NCBI GenBank assembly: GCA_008933995.1
Contig: WARS01000093.1
Coordinates: 3,509,501-3,573,500 of the forward strand
Direction: 5' to 3'
Length of the DNA stretch: 64,000 bases
Origin: Datnioides undecimradiatus
Lineage: Eukaryota; Chordata; Actinopteri; Lobotiformes; Datnioididae
The notes beneath the pieces were generated by a model. The model was given only the letters and a program-made list of their open reading frames with translations. It did not search any database and was not told the origin of the DNA. The position numbers and the translations under genes are program-made. Positions 34,985-47,782 of this stretch are shown one piece after another (within the stretch, counting starts at the first letter, position 1; each line of letters begins with the position of its first letter).

Positions 34985-35335
34985 TGACACCAACTGACCC
35001 AGACTAGAACAAACAAGGACCATCTAACCCAGACCACAAAAGACCAGGAACGAACCAGGTCAAAATATACTGCACTGGAACAGACCAGGTCCAACTAAAC
35101 CAAACCATAACAGACCCACACAACTGATCCAGACCTGAACAGACCAGGTCCAACTGACTCAGGTGACAACAGGCCAGGTTCCACTGAACAAGACCAAAAC
35201 AGACCCAGACCAGGAAGAGACAAGGTACAACTGACCCATACCAAAAGAGACCAGGTTCAATTAACTCAGACTAAATTAGACCAGGTCCAAATGACCCACA
35301 CTGACACAGACCAGGTCTAACTGACCACACTAAGG
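34985..35335. repeat. Degenerate minisatellite, about 30-bp unit
   Basis: CAGACCAGGTCCAACTGACC and close variants recur about every 30-31 bp (some double spacings) for some 350 bp, interspersed with AGACCAAAACAGACC variants. Copies have diverged by substitutions and indels. No coding frame runs through it. Confidence 0.88.
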
Positions 35336-35339
35336 GTAA

Positions 35340-36390
35340 AGGTTGAATCAGGATGTTTTCACTGGACTGGTCTTACCTTACAGACCATTGAACATAGATT
35401 TTTGGACTAGGACCAACCTGGATCTGATCCGTCGTCTCTACAGAGTCGCTAAACATGCAACTAACTTTGTTTCGCCTCAGTCTTTGTTTTCGTGCTCGTC
35501 CGGCTTTCAGGCACTTTGATGGGTTAAAATAGCACAGAGCTGATATTTACTGCCCGGTCTGTATTCCATGCATTTTTAATGCCACGCTCATTTAAATTCA
35601 ACTCTCCCTCTGTTTTTAAGATGGCATTATGCTAATGTTGTATTGTTTGTCTGGAAATTGATATGTGCTGCAGTGTTTTCGGTCAGACCTCAACTCGCCA
35701 TAGAAAGTTTACATCTCAAAGGAGTTGACTCGTGCATGAATCAGAAAACACAAATCTCAGTTTGTGTTGTGAATCTTCAAAGAGTCACAGCGTGAACGCC
35801 GGGTTGCTTTTACATCCACTGTGTCCATATATCAGTTCTGCTAATTATCCAGTTAATTAGCCTGGTGAAAGACAGATGAGAGGAAATTGTTAATCAGAAG
35901 GGCGAACACTCCGGGGAGAGGAGCTCTACCATGAAACGACATCAACCATCTTCCTCCCCGTCTCTTCCTCCGCAGCCCAGAGGATCCCCCCTGGAAACAG
36001 GCTTGTTAAGGCCGACATGAAGCTCGGGTTTATCCCAACATTTACAGGCCTCTACAGACAGAGACAGCTCATCTTCAAGACAGAACCTATGAAGATGTTC
36101 ACGTGTTAAGACTCAAAGAACCTGTTCACCTATAGAAAATCCTTATTTATCCATATCTTATAATACTCACTCTCCTCCATGTTTGTCTGTGTTGCTTCAT
36201 GCACATTTTGCAAAAAGTCGCCTGAATACCAGAAAATAATGTTATAAAATGAGCAATTTATAAAAAGAAAATACCAAAACATGACAGGATTTTCAATGAT
36301 CATACCATATATTTGTTCATATTGCACCACACTAAACTTTGTGTTGTGTTAGAGGAAATCGTCAGCATGTTGATGATTTAACCAAATCAA
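35340..36390. other. No recognised gene; candidate conserved block
   Basis: Contains the candidate element at 35530-35690. 36120-36330 is AT-rich. Nothing else identifiable. Confidence 0.5.
35530..35690. other. Candidate conserved non-coding element
   Basis: Repeat-free, with GCATTTTTAATGCC, CATTTAAATTC, an octamer-like ATGCTAAT and TATTGTTTGTCTG (FOX/SOX-like). The combination is typical of developmental enhancers. Inference only. Confidence 0.32.
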
Positions 36391-36610
36391 TCAAATCGAA
36401 AGTGTTCATCCTGGGAGGATAATGAATGTGCTACGGTATCCAGGTTGGCATCAGAGCTAATCAGAAATCAAGTGTTCATCCTCAGGGGAACATGAACAAG
36501 CTCAAATTTGACATTTTTGATAAAAATCTAGTCCTGACTGTTTGAGGAGAGGTCACAGAAGGGTCTCCAGAGTCTTTAGGATTTATGTTCTGGTGAGGAT
36601 GAATGTCTAC
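36390..36610. repeat. Decayed copies of a fish dispersed repeat (TTCATCCT-GGGGA-CATGAA type)
   Basis: Three related segments are present: GTGTTCATCCTGGGAGGATA, GTGTTCATCCTCAGGGGAAC followed by ATGAAC, and TCTTTAGGATTTATGTTCTG followed by GATGAATGTCT. From memory they resemble a common fish repeat (TTAGGATTCATCCTCTGGGG then A-CATGAATGTCT), which often appears in tandem. All copies are strongly diverged. Confidence 0.5.
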
Positions 36611-39593
36611 AAGGCTTGGACAAACCAACAGCATTAACTGAATGTGCTGCAAAGCGGAGGCAACACTTCCTGCAAAGTTGTGAATTTGAAAACACTGATG
36701 GATTGAAAACGTTCCCATCAGTGCTGAGGGTTGTGGGATGAAGAGCCAGGCAGTCCAAAATAAAGGAAGCTTTCATGATTAACTGTGACATGATGGCGTC
36801 CTGGTTGCCTGACAGTTGAGGTTCAGACCATGAAACCTAAAATGTCTGGTTTACATTTGACCAAAGACGTTTGTTGCAAGTTTTTCCACATTTCCTGACG
36901 CCTCTTCACTATTTTCTTACTTTAAAATGACAAAACACCTGCTGTAACCTGAGAAATTACAACCGCTGTTAAATATCAAACATCTTCGAGTTCTTGACAA
37001 ACAACATAAAAAGATTTATACTTAAAAAGACAGAACAATGGAAATGAATGCAACCTCAGCAGGCCACAGTTTCCTAAGCGTAGTCTCGTACGTTACGTGC
37101 AGTATCACATTTCCTCCTCTCTCAGACTCGCTCCTGCTCTAATGAAGGTGTCAAACTGTTTTTCCTCACTCGCTTCTCTATTTTTACTCTTACTCCATTT
37201 ACCACGTGCTCTTGCTGCATCAACTCTCATTTCTGAACAGTTTTTATTCTCATGTCTTTGCAATGAGGACCAGCGTGTTTTTCTGGAAAACATGCTGATT
37301 CGCTCACTCGGGTTTCGAGAGGTGGAGGTATCGATTTTACCTGATGTGACCCACCCAACCCCCCGCCGCCATGCTGGAAGGCAGCGACACAAATGGAGAA
37401 AGATGGAGGGTGAGGAAAACCACGAGAGTGACGGATGTACAGAGAGAGAGTGAGGAACAGGAAAGAGATTTCCTCCTCTGATTGAGCTCTCATTTGTATT
37501 CTGGACATCTTCACAACATGGGATGGAGGGAACAGATGAGGAGGACGAGGAGGAGGAAGAGTTATGAATCTGCACTATTGTGACAGAGGAGCTGTCGTTG
37601 TTTCTAATAAATAAAGTTATCATTGTTGAAGGTCAGTTAATTATTAGTAAATACAGCACAACACAGGATGCACACATACAGGAAGTGGACAAAACAACAA
37701 GAACGTTCGCACAATATGATGCAATCTACTGTTAAATATCAACACATTTGATGCATATGAGTAACAAACATCAGTGATGCTTCAAAGCTCTGGACAAACT
37801 GATGACTAGGTCGGTGTCAGCAGTCAGGCTGAGTTACGGTCAGTTTTTATTGAAATCTCGTCCGTTTTCTGGGGGTAAAGTTAGTTTTTTACTGAACTAT
37901 ATTTGATTTATAATATATTAAATAAAGCAAGTATCAAAACATAGTTTGCCTTTTCCTCACAGCACAGCAGCCTGATCTGTGTTTTCCTTGGTCATCAACG
38001 TCAGCCCTCGTTCCGTTTTAGGAAAAAGTGTTTGAGTCTTTCATAAGAAGCCTGTGGTTACCTTTACAGCTACACCTTGTTTATGTGCAGAGTGGATGTG
38101 GTTTAATCTATATGCGTGATGTACAGTTTACCGTGTGCGTGAGCTGCCCTCGAAGGCAGCACGCTTCTGCTTTACTTCCCTTCAGTCTGATCTCCCTGCA
38201 GCTCTGAATACCAAACCCAGCTCTGTTATACAAGCCGAGCATCCGGTTAAAAACATCTGTTCTTCTGCTCTGCTGCTGTTTTATGACCTGAGCAACGCTG
38301 CTATTGCTCTTTTATATCATGGATTCATGGAGAAAAATAAAACAATACACAAATTGACCTCTTCAGCCCCGTCAGAGCCTCCAGCATCTCCATCCAAACA
38401 TGGGGCAAACCCACAAAACTGCTTTAACTACAGATTGTTATCTTTGGAGACTTTGGGATCTCCACTCCAAACAATATGTTGGACTAATCTGGATGTAGGA
38501 CATCAGGAACATTCAGTTTGATGCAGCCATAAAAACATACAGTCAGTTTAAAAATCATATATATTCAATAAGGTGAACACAAACAGGTCTTCAGATCAAC
38601 TGGCAGAACTTCATAAGGACCTTCACTGGACCTTCCCTATGATTTAAGGTTGTATGGGATCATTTTAAGTGGCATCACCTCACTCCAGATGGATTCTGCA
38701 TCACTATGGATTTACTAGATACAGATACAGATAAACTCTGCATGTGTATTTGTGTGTAAACAATAAATGTAGGTAGATAAGTGTAGTTAATGTAAATGTA
38801 GTTAAAAGTACAATATAAGTTATTAAACCATGGGATGAAAACAAGTCCAAGTACTATAGTGCTGGACTCAGATACAGGACTGGAGCAGATGTACCTAGGT
38901 GCAGTGTCTCACTGGTACTTTGTTTTCCTGGTTTCTGCTGGTTCTGTCTCAGTAGACGAAGGTCTTACTGCAGTTTTATGACTTTTCTTTACTTGAATCA
39001 AAGTTTTTCCGTCCTCTGAGTGAAATTCACTCCTCCTGAAGCCTTTGGGGGTTGCAGGGAGACTCAAAAGTCTAATTGAGAAGACGCAGAGAGCTCGTAA
39101 TCACAAATAAACCTTCCCTCATTGCTGCCGAGCAGGATGTGTTGAGGGTTTCGATGGAAACCGACTAAAGCTTTACAGTCGTTGTGGGGCCGGTTGTGTC
39201 CCGCTGGGTCTCGTCTGAAAAGCGCTGGCAGTAAAAGCCCCTGAGGCTCCCGCTCAGATAACGCTGAATATTTGATGCTTTTTCATGTTCCTGACTCGTA
39301 TTCCACGTCTATCCACACTTGTAGTTCCTTGCAGTGGACGGCACAGATGATGTCTTTCAGGACCACGATTGGGTTTTAAAAGTGATTCCACCTGTGGAGA
39401 AGGTGGAGGACGACTCCAGGAAGTGGAGACAAGACAAAGATGAATGTGCTCATATCTGAAGTGAAGGTGTCCAGCAGTGGATCTCTGCAACGTTGGAAGC
39501 TCTCAATCTGTGTTGAAGATATGAGTTTTGTTGATGTTAGACTCCTTCTGAAGGATCAATGCAAGTCCAGGAATTGACAAGGAATCGACCCCT

Positions 39594-39658
39594 GCTGGCT
39601 GCAGTAATACCACCCTTGGCTGCAGTAATACCACCCCTGGCTGCAGTATTACCCCTGC
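39594..39658. repeat. Short tandem repeat, 21-bp unit
   Basis: Three units of TGGCTGCAGTAATACCACC type. The last is variant. Confidence 0.85.
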
Positions 39659-40539
39659 TGGCAGCAGCAGTGTGTGTGGTTTGCTGGGTTTGTTGTGTGC
39701 GGAGTAGTTTCAGTTAAGCTCTCTGTGTGTTTGTGGGGTCCAGCTCAGTTTCTGCACTGCTGGCTGTGTCAGCAGCTGGATCAGAGGTGTTTGGGAGATT
39801 TGAGAGCGGCGTCCGGCGTCAGATCGGGGCGACCGGCAGCAGAAAACAAACATCTGTCCGAGCAGCTGCTGCGATGCCCAGCCATCCGTCACAAACACCC
39901 CGGACGTGAGGGTTTTCATGTTTGTTCTGGAAAAATGAAAAATCCTGCTCTGTGTTCGAGCGTTTCAGTCGAGATGAGCTGCACATGAAGTCTTTCATAT
40001 TTCATAGAGCACATATTCATCAGGGTTTACAGGATTCATCCTGAAAACACAGTTTGACCCAGAGAAGTTTCAGATGTCTTATTCAAGATTCTCATCAAAT
40101 TTTCATTTTAAATGAGAAAAACAAAATGAGGGAACAAGCTGCATCCTGACAACCATTCAGAGATGGAAAGGAACAAAAAGCCTCTTTTCTTCCTCTGAAA
40201 ATGAAAAAAATGTCTGTCTGCAGTGTTTTGTGTCTTTGGAAACTCTTAAATTAAGGATGAACGCTGATGGCACGATGGAGCTTGTTTTAAAATTAGATTT
40301 CCATTTAAACACAGAAACAACAATAAACCAACTCTGGATATTGTTGCATGAATATATGATGGCACTTATGTTACAAACAACTTTATTAACAAGTATTAAA
40401 GGAGCAGAAACACACTCGTTTAAAAAAGGATGGAGGCCAGACTGAAACAGTGAAGACACGATGAGTTGAAACAGGCCAAAGCAGAGATCCGGTGACTCAT
40501 TTCCATAGAAACACTCTGATGATTTGATGCTCATATTCA

Positions 40540-40560
40540 AAAATAAATAAATAAATAAAA
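40540..40560. repeat. (AAAT)n tetranucleotide repeat
   Basis: AAAT run of about 20 bp. Confidence 0.88.
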
Positions 40561-43500
40561 ACCTGTTGTGATCCGCAGCCTTTTAACTGTTTTCAGCTCA
40601 TTACAGAGGTGTTACTCCCACACAGCGGCTGTTAAAACTCTGCTCAGTCCTATATGGGCCACCGGAGAGCTGTTCGCACCCGAAAGGAGAGAAATATTCA
40701 AGACCGCCGCCGCCAATGGGAGGAGCATCACATGAGCGGAGATATGAAGACACTCAGACAGGAAGTGATACACGATGTCACGGCTCTTCAAACACTGACT
40801 GACTGCGGCACTCACCCTCTAATTGAGCTCTGCAGCCGGGGAAACCTCGCTCTTTACTCTCCAGGCGTCTCTGGATTTGGAAACGCAGCTCTTCAAGCTG
40901 TTCTGCAGTAATTTGGCCACTCCGGGGACCCTTAGTCATGGAGTCTGAATACTTTGTTTATTTCGGGAGTTCAGGGTCAAACTGAAGTAAATCTGCATTT
41001 TTTTCTGCACCACAGTGGCTGATTATTCCCAAAATCCCAGAAACACTTTCTGTTTCAGCCGCCGCCTCAGCTCTACAGACTGCGTGGGATTGGATATAAA
41101 GTGATAATTGGTTATTGGAAAACATGATTTTCTGCCACTTTTGCGGTTTTACCAGTCAATTAGTGCATTTGAAACCAGTCTACAATTGTTTTATAGTTAC
41201 TTTTATTTAAAAACTCTATATCACAGTTTAACGTGTAAGATAGTTTGGAGTCGGTCCGCTGTGAGTACAACAGCTGAGCCGAAGGCTGAGCCGACTCCCT
41301 CCACACCGTCGCCATCAATAAAGCTAATTATCTCCAAAATACTAAATAAAAGGCTCAGGGTCTGTAAACAACCATCCAACATGGCTGCTGTTTCTTCCAC
41401 CACCTGCCCGACTGCTTTCCAGCCGTCTGACCCTGAACCTGGACCAGCCTCTGTTTGGACTCTGGATCCCCACCTGCGTCTTGTTGGATTTGTTTTGTCC
41501 GTCTCGTTTAAAGCCTCTCCCGCCTCCTCGCCGTTACAGGAAACCTTGAACCTTATTTTTGTAAATAAACCAGCGAGCTCTGCTTCGTCCGTCCGTGAGA
41601 AAAACTACTTTGCAGCCTTCAGCATCTGTGAATTGCGTCGATGCGGGCGGCCTCCTGCTGAACATGCCGGCTTCTCTTCCTGACACCAGAACCAAAGCAT
41701 CAATCAGTTTTCCCCTTTCTGCTGCTAACAGCTATGCAGAAAACCCATTAAAGATGAGCGGAGGACGAGGCCGACTGGCTGCGTTTCATTCTGTTTTCAT
41801 TATTGGAATACAGTAACTCATTGTACCTGTTGATGGCGTCGTCGTCATCGACTGCGGTTTAATCACTGCGAGCTGAGGCTAATCAGGCGGCGGGTTCACA
41901 TCAAAAGCTGCTGTTTGCAAAGAGCCAGACCTGACGTAGGAATCAGCCTGATGCTGTGTGAACGTCTTGTTAATAAATGTCTGTGAAACAGAGCTCATGT
42001 CACCTCTTTCTCCTGTCTCTGTAAAATCATTTTGTTCCACACGAAAACATGTATGACACATTGTGAATGCATGTTTTAAAGACAACGTGATTCATTTGCA
42101 GCGCTGCCTGCCATCCTCTCGTTTGTTTCAGCTTCAGAGACTTTAGGAACCGTTGCATAAGAGCTACAACCCCCCTGAGATGTTTTATTGGAATTACGGG
42201 TAATTCAGCGTTGCCGGCGTCGGTGTTGCTTCACTGTCCTCACCTCCATCATCACAGTTTAGAAAAGGTCTCCTGGGAGTTGCAGCTCTGATATCAGAAA
42301 TGAGAAATGTGTCCGCGTCAGGAGGAAACCCCGCCCGGCAGCAGCAGGATGTGAGGATGACCTTCGCCACGGCTAAATTTCTTCTTTGCTCTGGATGAGG
42401 AGCACCACGGCGTTCAGAGCGCTGCTGCCGAGGTCGACTCTAAATAACAGAGACGCTTCATCGTGACTCGCCTCGATTCGAAGCAATCAAGAGATCCTGC
42501 CGGCTGGAGGTGAAGCTCGGCCTTCTGACGCCGCGCTGCTCCGTCTCCATGTGCTCCTCGCTAACCTCCACCTGCGGCGAGTAAACCCTGCACAGATACA
42601 GCCACTGTGATGCCTGCTCTCTGTGGTTTCTGCCTCCACCCGTCTGGGTCTGACGTCCTCACTAACCCCCATCATCCACAAACAACCAGCACAGACACAA
42701 CATCATGTTTGTGTCACCATCAGAAAACACAAACAAACAGAAACACCAAACGCTTCATGTCATGAAGCTTCAGCTGTGACAGCTGTCGGACCTCATTTCG
42801 TTTTTATAGTTCAGTCAGTTTATTAAAACCCATGCATGCATTTATGTTACTAATGACCATTATTAAAATCATATCATGAGTTTCTAAATGAATCCTGCAG
42901 CTTGCAGGCAGCCATCGGTTTCCATTTATTTCTTTAAAGAATCCATCTGAGACACGACGTTCCTCTCATCCATCACAGCTCTCCTGTTTGTCAAAGCTTC
43001 ATTACATCATCACACTTTTACTGCAGTTCAGTGCCGCCATCTTCAAGCCTAAGGGGATTTGGAGCCACGTTAAAGCGGTGCAGGCGGCTGCGGTGGTGGA
43101 GGTGCGCTGCTTAAAGTCCTCATGGGACAATAACACACATCCTGAGTGGCAGATTGATGCGTTTAAAGACATCCCAGACACCAAAACTCTGCACAACATG
43201 TAAAATTCACAGGAGAACACAGCTCTTCATCAAGACAACTGCAGAAATACAAAGTTCACACCTACTCTGATGGTGCACCTGCATGCATGTGATTGGCCAA
43301 AGCTGGTCGAAGGATGATGTCATGACAGTAAAGTTTGTTTTGTTCATGACTTAAAAATATGAATTATTACTCAAAATAAACCAACATATGTTTTTCAATA
43401 GAGTTTTATCTACTACAGCTACAGTGAACGACATCTGCAGCAACACAGCAATTTTCTGTGTGAAACACAAAGAAACAGGTTTTCCATCAGTGTGACTCGT

Positions 43501-45036
43501 TTTAATTAACATGCTTTTCAATGCAGCAGTGTTATTTAATCATTAGGAGTTAATTCGTCAACAGAAACAGCAGGTGGAGCTCATTTACACCTTTAAACCC
43601 CTGCAGAAGAAGACGATGTTGGTAAACGAGCGCAGTCAAACTGTAGAAAATACAGAAATCAGACATTTATGCACCTGTTCACTCCTTTGACCTGCAGATG
43701 AGTTTGGGGGTTAATCTTAATCCTGAATTAAAGTGAATCCAGACAAACTAACTCAGACTGTGCCTCAGGAGCAGCTTCATCCTGCAGAGGCCGTTTGTCT
43801 TATTGTGCAGGGTGACAACGACCCACTCCATCTTTCAGTTTGGAGGACGTGTTGTCCAGAGCCAAGCCTGAAAATGACTTTCAGAAAACAAACAAACAAA
43901 CAAACGGCAGAGATGGTGCAGAGAGAAACTGGTGCTTTTATGGCGACTTCTTAATGGGGTTGTTTCCAGTTCAGCTGAGGTTTAAATCTCAGTCACACCT
44001 GAGCAGGAAACATCTCCCTCGTCTTTGTTCTCAGTAAAACAGAGAGAGATTCATGTCGGCCGCCCGCTCACAAGCAAAGATGATGAATGCATGTTAAACT
44101 CAAGCACAATGCAGAGGTGAGAGCACATCTGTCGCGTCCTCACTGTAAATATTTCACACTCCTTCAGAGCAGAGACGCCGCAGAGACGAAGAACACTTAA
44201 ACATACAGACATCCGTCAGCCAACCTGCGACAGCTACATGGACAAACAAGACATCTGCCATAAATTGTGACAGGCGGCGAAGGTGCAGAGACACATAAAG
44301 GACACCTGACAGAGGAGACGGGGAACAGAGAGGCCGTTTCAAGACTCATAAAGCTGGAGGAAAGTCAGAAACACCATAAAAAGAGTCAGGGCGGAGTCTC
44401 TGAGCACAGTCTGCAGCCTGCAGCTGACAGACACTGAGACATCATGTTCGTGCAAAGGTTAAATCAGTGATGAGACAACAGCGTGCCGATGAGTTGCATT
44501 CAAACCACTCATTATTGTTATTACTTATTCAAATCCACCTACTGTAAAAGCAGAACGTACTCATTTGTCTCCATTTAATGCACCAACAGGAGCTAAACCA
44601 ACTAAATATGAATATTCTGTTTTTAAGGAAACTGAAAACATGCTCCAACGTTAAGCAGCTCTGAAAGAGCAGATGAACCTGTGCAGGTATCATTATTATT
44701 ATCATTCAGAGCTTTTTAACGTGCAGCTGTGAGCGCAGGCTGCTGATCAAACGTATATCGCATATAGCAAAAATCAGGTGTGATTAAATATATAATAACA
44801 CCTGTCGTCACATCTGCTCACAACTACATCACCCTGCATTACAAGCTATTAATAACATTTAAATACAGTGTATAAATGCTAATGTAGCTACTAGCATCAG
44901 ACCCGTTTTACTGTTTATCCTTTTGTTGGGTTTATTTATTAACGAGTTTTGTTTTGTTTATATCAGTAATTGTTTGATTTGAGGTGATTTTAAGTTGTTA
45001 CACGCAAAGCATTTTGTAACACATATATATGTGCAC

Positions 45037-45062
45037 TATTATTATTATTATTATTATTATTA
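45037..45062. repeat. (ATT)n trinucleotide repeat
   Basis: ATT run of about 26 bp. Confidence 0.93.
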
Positions 45063-45900
45063 GTGTAACAAGGTTTTCATTAACAGTAATAAAATTCTTG
45101 CAGGATAAAGTTTTAAAACATGCTAACATCACCATGGGGAACTTTAATGACTTTGTGGCGCTCCCACACTCGGGTAGTTAGTAATGAATCTCAAACAACG
45201 CCCTCATTTGTTTTTGTTTGTTAGCTTGTACAGGCTACGTTCCCGTGCACGAGATTTAATTTTACAGTCGGAGAGCTACGTCTCCACAGTCGAGGAGAAA
45301 TATTTCCCGTCTCTCGCTCCTCGACTCATTTTCCCCGTCTGAGAGCTGAGCTGACCTGCACACACACATGCACACACAGTGTAATGAACTGCTTGGTTTA
45401 ATTAACTGGGAGTACAGACTTCATTGACGAGAGACAAACTAATGACTTTCTCTTTCCTACATTGGTTCTGCTGTGACACTCATCAGTCGTCTGCACATTA
45501 ATATGAGTTTGCTACAGTCAGATTTGCTACTTAGGCACCAAAGAAGAAGAGAGAAGAGAGAAACAAAGACAGAAATATGCAAATTACCGAACGATTTCCA
45601 GTCGATCTGCTGGTAAATGAGCTTTTCCCAACACGTAGATGGGCCTGGGTGGATTCATCCTGACGGGTCGTGTGTCAGCTGCAGTCAGAGGAGAAACATG
45701 CTGCTCAAGACCGGTTTTGATCTGAAACTCCAACTCATCTTTGTTTAAACAAGATGTTCTGATACAAACATGTTAAAAGTCTTAAAGGTCGAAGCACAAA
45801 AGCAGCTAAACCTGTAAAATCTGTTTGTTTACAGCTTCACTGAATCTTTCTATAACATAATGCTGGGTTGTTGTTATCAGACTGAAGTAAATGATAAATA

Positions 45901-46113
45901 TACATTTAGAAACAGTGGCCACTTTATTAGGTACAACTAATATCTAATGTACCCAATAAAAGTAAGAAATCATTTGCAAAGTTAATAAAATACAATTTTT
46001 GTGACATTTTCATGGATGTGTAATGTTTAAAAAGTTTAAATGTTGAAAAGGGAAACAGCTCTGTGCTGCATTAGATCGCACAGGTGTGCCTAATAAAGTG
46101 GCCTCTGAGTATA
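45901..46113. mobile_element. Tc1-type non-autonomous element (MITE)
   Basis: The left end CAGTGGCCACTTTATTAGGT and the right end CCTAATAAAGTGGCC are inverted repeats with one or two mismatches. This terminal sequence, and the AATATCTAAT just inside the left end, match from memory a Tc1/mariner-superfamily element widespread in fish. The interior of about 150 bp has no transposase, so the copy depends on a full-length relative. The right flank ends in TA as expected. The left TA duplication is not clean. The minus-strand 181-codon frame at 46010-46555 partly overlaps it and is not a gene. Confidence 0.75.
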
Positions 46114-46114
46114 C

Positions 46115-47570
46115 AGTCAGGTATACAGGAACCAACTTGGTATTAATTGCATTTGTCATTTCTGTTGTTTGACATCTGTGTGTTGTGAGTTTCGTGACTT
46201 TTGTCGTCCTTGAATTTGCAGAAATGATGATGATTGATTTTAAAAACCAGCAGAAAGTGACGAAACTCTTCTTCTGAGGAACACGCTGAAGATTTAAGCT
46301 TTCCGTCCGCCCGCAGCTGCAAAGCAAAAATGCAATAGATGGTCTGCGGTACATGAGACGTGTATGACTGGAAGCTGGAAATCGTCGCGCGGCTCGCTTA
46401 TTGAGCGGCGACCAGCTGACAGTTTCAGAAAAGGTTTCCTCTGTTTGCTTTTGTCTCCTGACGGCGGCAGCCAGCAGGGAGGAAATGAGCCTGCACTTCG
46501 GGAGACAAGTTAAAAACCACTGAACTTCCCAAACAGAACTGTCGAAGTTTGTCAAACACTTTCAAAGCCGGCGACGCTTCTCTCTCCATACAAGTGGAGC
46601 AGGGAGGAGGCGGGGCAGGTGGAGGAGCTCTGCCTGAACAAATTATCGTATAGAATACGCCGGCTGTACAGATTCATGAGGACAAGCTTTGCTCTGCAGG
46701 AGACTGAGCAGCTGAGTCCCGCCTGCAGCTTTCATCCCTCTTGGATGTAAACGGAGGCAGGTTGAAGGACTTGTAAAGCCTTGGGCTGAGGGAGACATGG
46801 GAGAAAGTTGCTGCAAGTGCGTGAGGTAGCTGATAATGTGTATTGTATACATATATATTTATATAATGATAAGTAAAGCGTGTGCAGAGCAGAGTTTCAC
46901 AAAGTTTTCCGGCCTGTGACACCGTGCTGAGGATAAAGCTTCAAACCTGAGAAGGGGAGAAGTATCTCAGGTCCTGCAGGCTGCAAAACGTGCTAACATG
47001 CTAATGTTTTTAGCAAAAATAATCAGGTTTAACATTAAAACAACAGATTAAGTCAGAGTCAGTAATGTTTACATCTGAACACTTAACATGTGGTTGATCC
47101 ATCTACTTTAACTACATCAAACATTCAGCTAATATCCGTCTGCAGAGCGGGGCTGCAGCTATCCATCACGTCATTTTCACTAGTTTGTTAAATATCAACA
47201 ACAGGAAATGACTTAAAATTGACGTCTTGTTTCCATCCAAACCCAGAGATACTTTAATTATAATGAAACTAATCAAAGCAGAGCAGAACATCCTGCATTC
47301 TGATGAGCTGGAACCAGTTCATGTTAAATTATTGCATCAAGAATAAAATTAAACAAAATGATTGATTACTGAATGATTTGAAAATGAAGGATCAGCAATC
47401 AGGGATGAGCTTTATGTGCAAAACATAAAATGCAAAGCTTTGTCATGTTATCTTTAAAGTTGCTGTGAGACGCTGTTGTTTTTCTTCAGGCTCAGCTTTA
47501 AAACAACTCGAACAGCACCGACTGAAAGGCCTCACTGTTAAATCCATCCATCCAATGCCTGCTGCAGTAA
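46115..47570. other. No recognised gene
   Basis: Anonymous sequence. 46840-46880 is AT-rich with TATA-like words. Nothing else identifiable. Confidence 0.5.
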
Positions 47571-47685
47571 ATGTTCATGTTACACCAGCTAGCCCCCAGC
47601 ATGTTCATGCTACACCAGCTAGCCCCCAGCATGTTCATGCTACACCAGCTAGCCCCCAGCATGTTCATGCTACAACAGCCCCCGT
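47571..47685. repeat. 30-bp minisatellite, about 3.8 copies
   Basis: Unit ATGTTCATGCTACACCAGCT plus AGCCCCCAGC. Three full copies start at 47571, 47601 and 47631, and a partial one at 47661. The copies are nearly identical (the first has T for C once). The array stays in frame because 30 is divisible by three, which gives a spurious repetitive peptide. Confidence 0.97.
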
Positions 47686-47782
47686 GTATCTATGAATAAC
47701 AAGCTAATCATTTGTTTTCTAACCAGTTTCCCTTCTATGTCTATTTGTTTATAACTGTATAGATGTAAATATATGTAAACAT

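Larger units (their letters stand above)
36620..45900. other. No recognised gene; 9 kb of anonymous sequence
   Basis: No exon chain, RNA gene or transposon motif could be supported. Longer frames (minus 37105-37623, plus 38135-38521, plus 41108-41683, minus 40157-40540) have no domain motifs and overlap frames on the other strand. Small repeats: three CTGGCTGCAGTAATACCACC-like units at 39594-39658, (AAAT)n at 40540-40560, (CAAA)n at 43888-43905 and (ATT)n at 45037-45062. Confidence 0.5.

Noticed and set aside
37105-37623. 172-codon minus-strand frame with Ser runs
   Set aside because: The Ser run comes from a GAGGAG repeat on the other strand; no domain.
41108-41683. 191-codon plus-strand frame
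   Set aside because: It is the longest frame in the window but has no recognisable motif, signal peptide or splice context. This length is compatible with chance in 64 kb over six frames.
46010-46555. 181-codon minus-strand frame
   Set aside because: It overlaps the Tc1-type MITE and has no domain motif or gene context.
46815-46850. let-7-like GTGAGGTAGCTGATAATGTG
   Set aside because: It matches only the first few bases of the let-7 seed and has no complementary hairpin arm.
47571-47685. CRISPR-like array
   Set aside because: The repeats are directly adjacent with no spacers, in a vertebrate sequence; it is a minisatellite.
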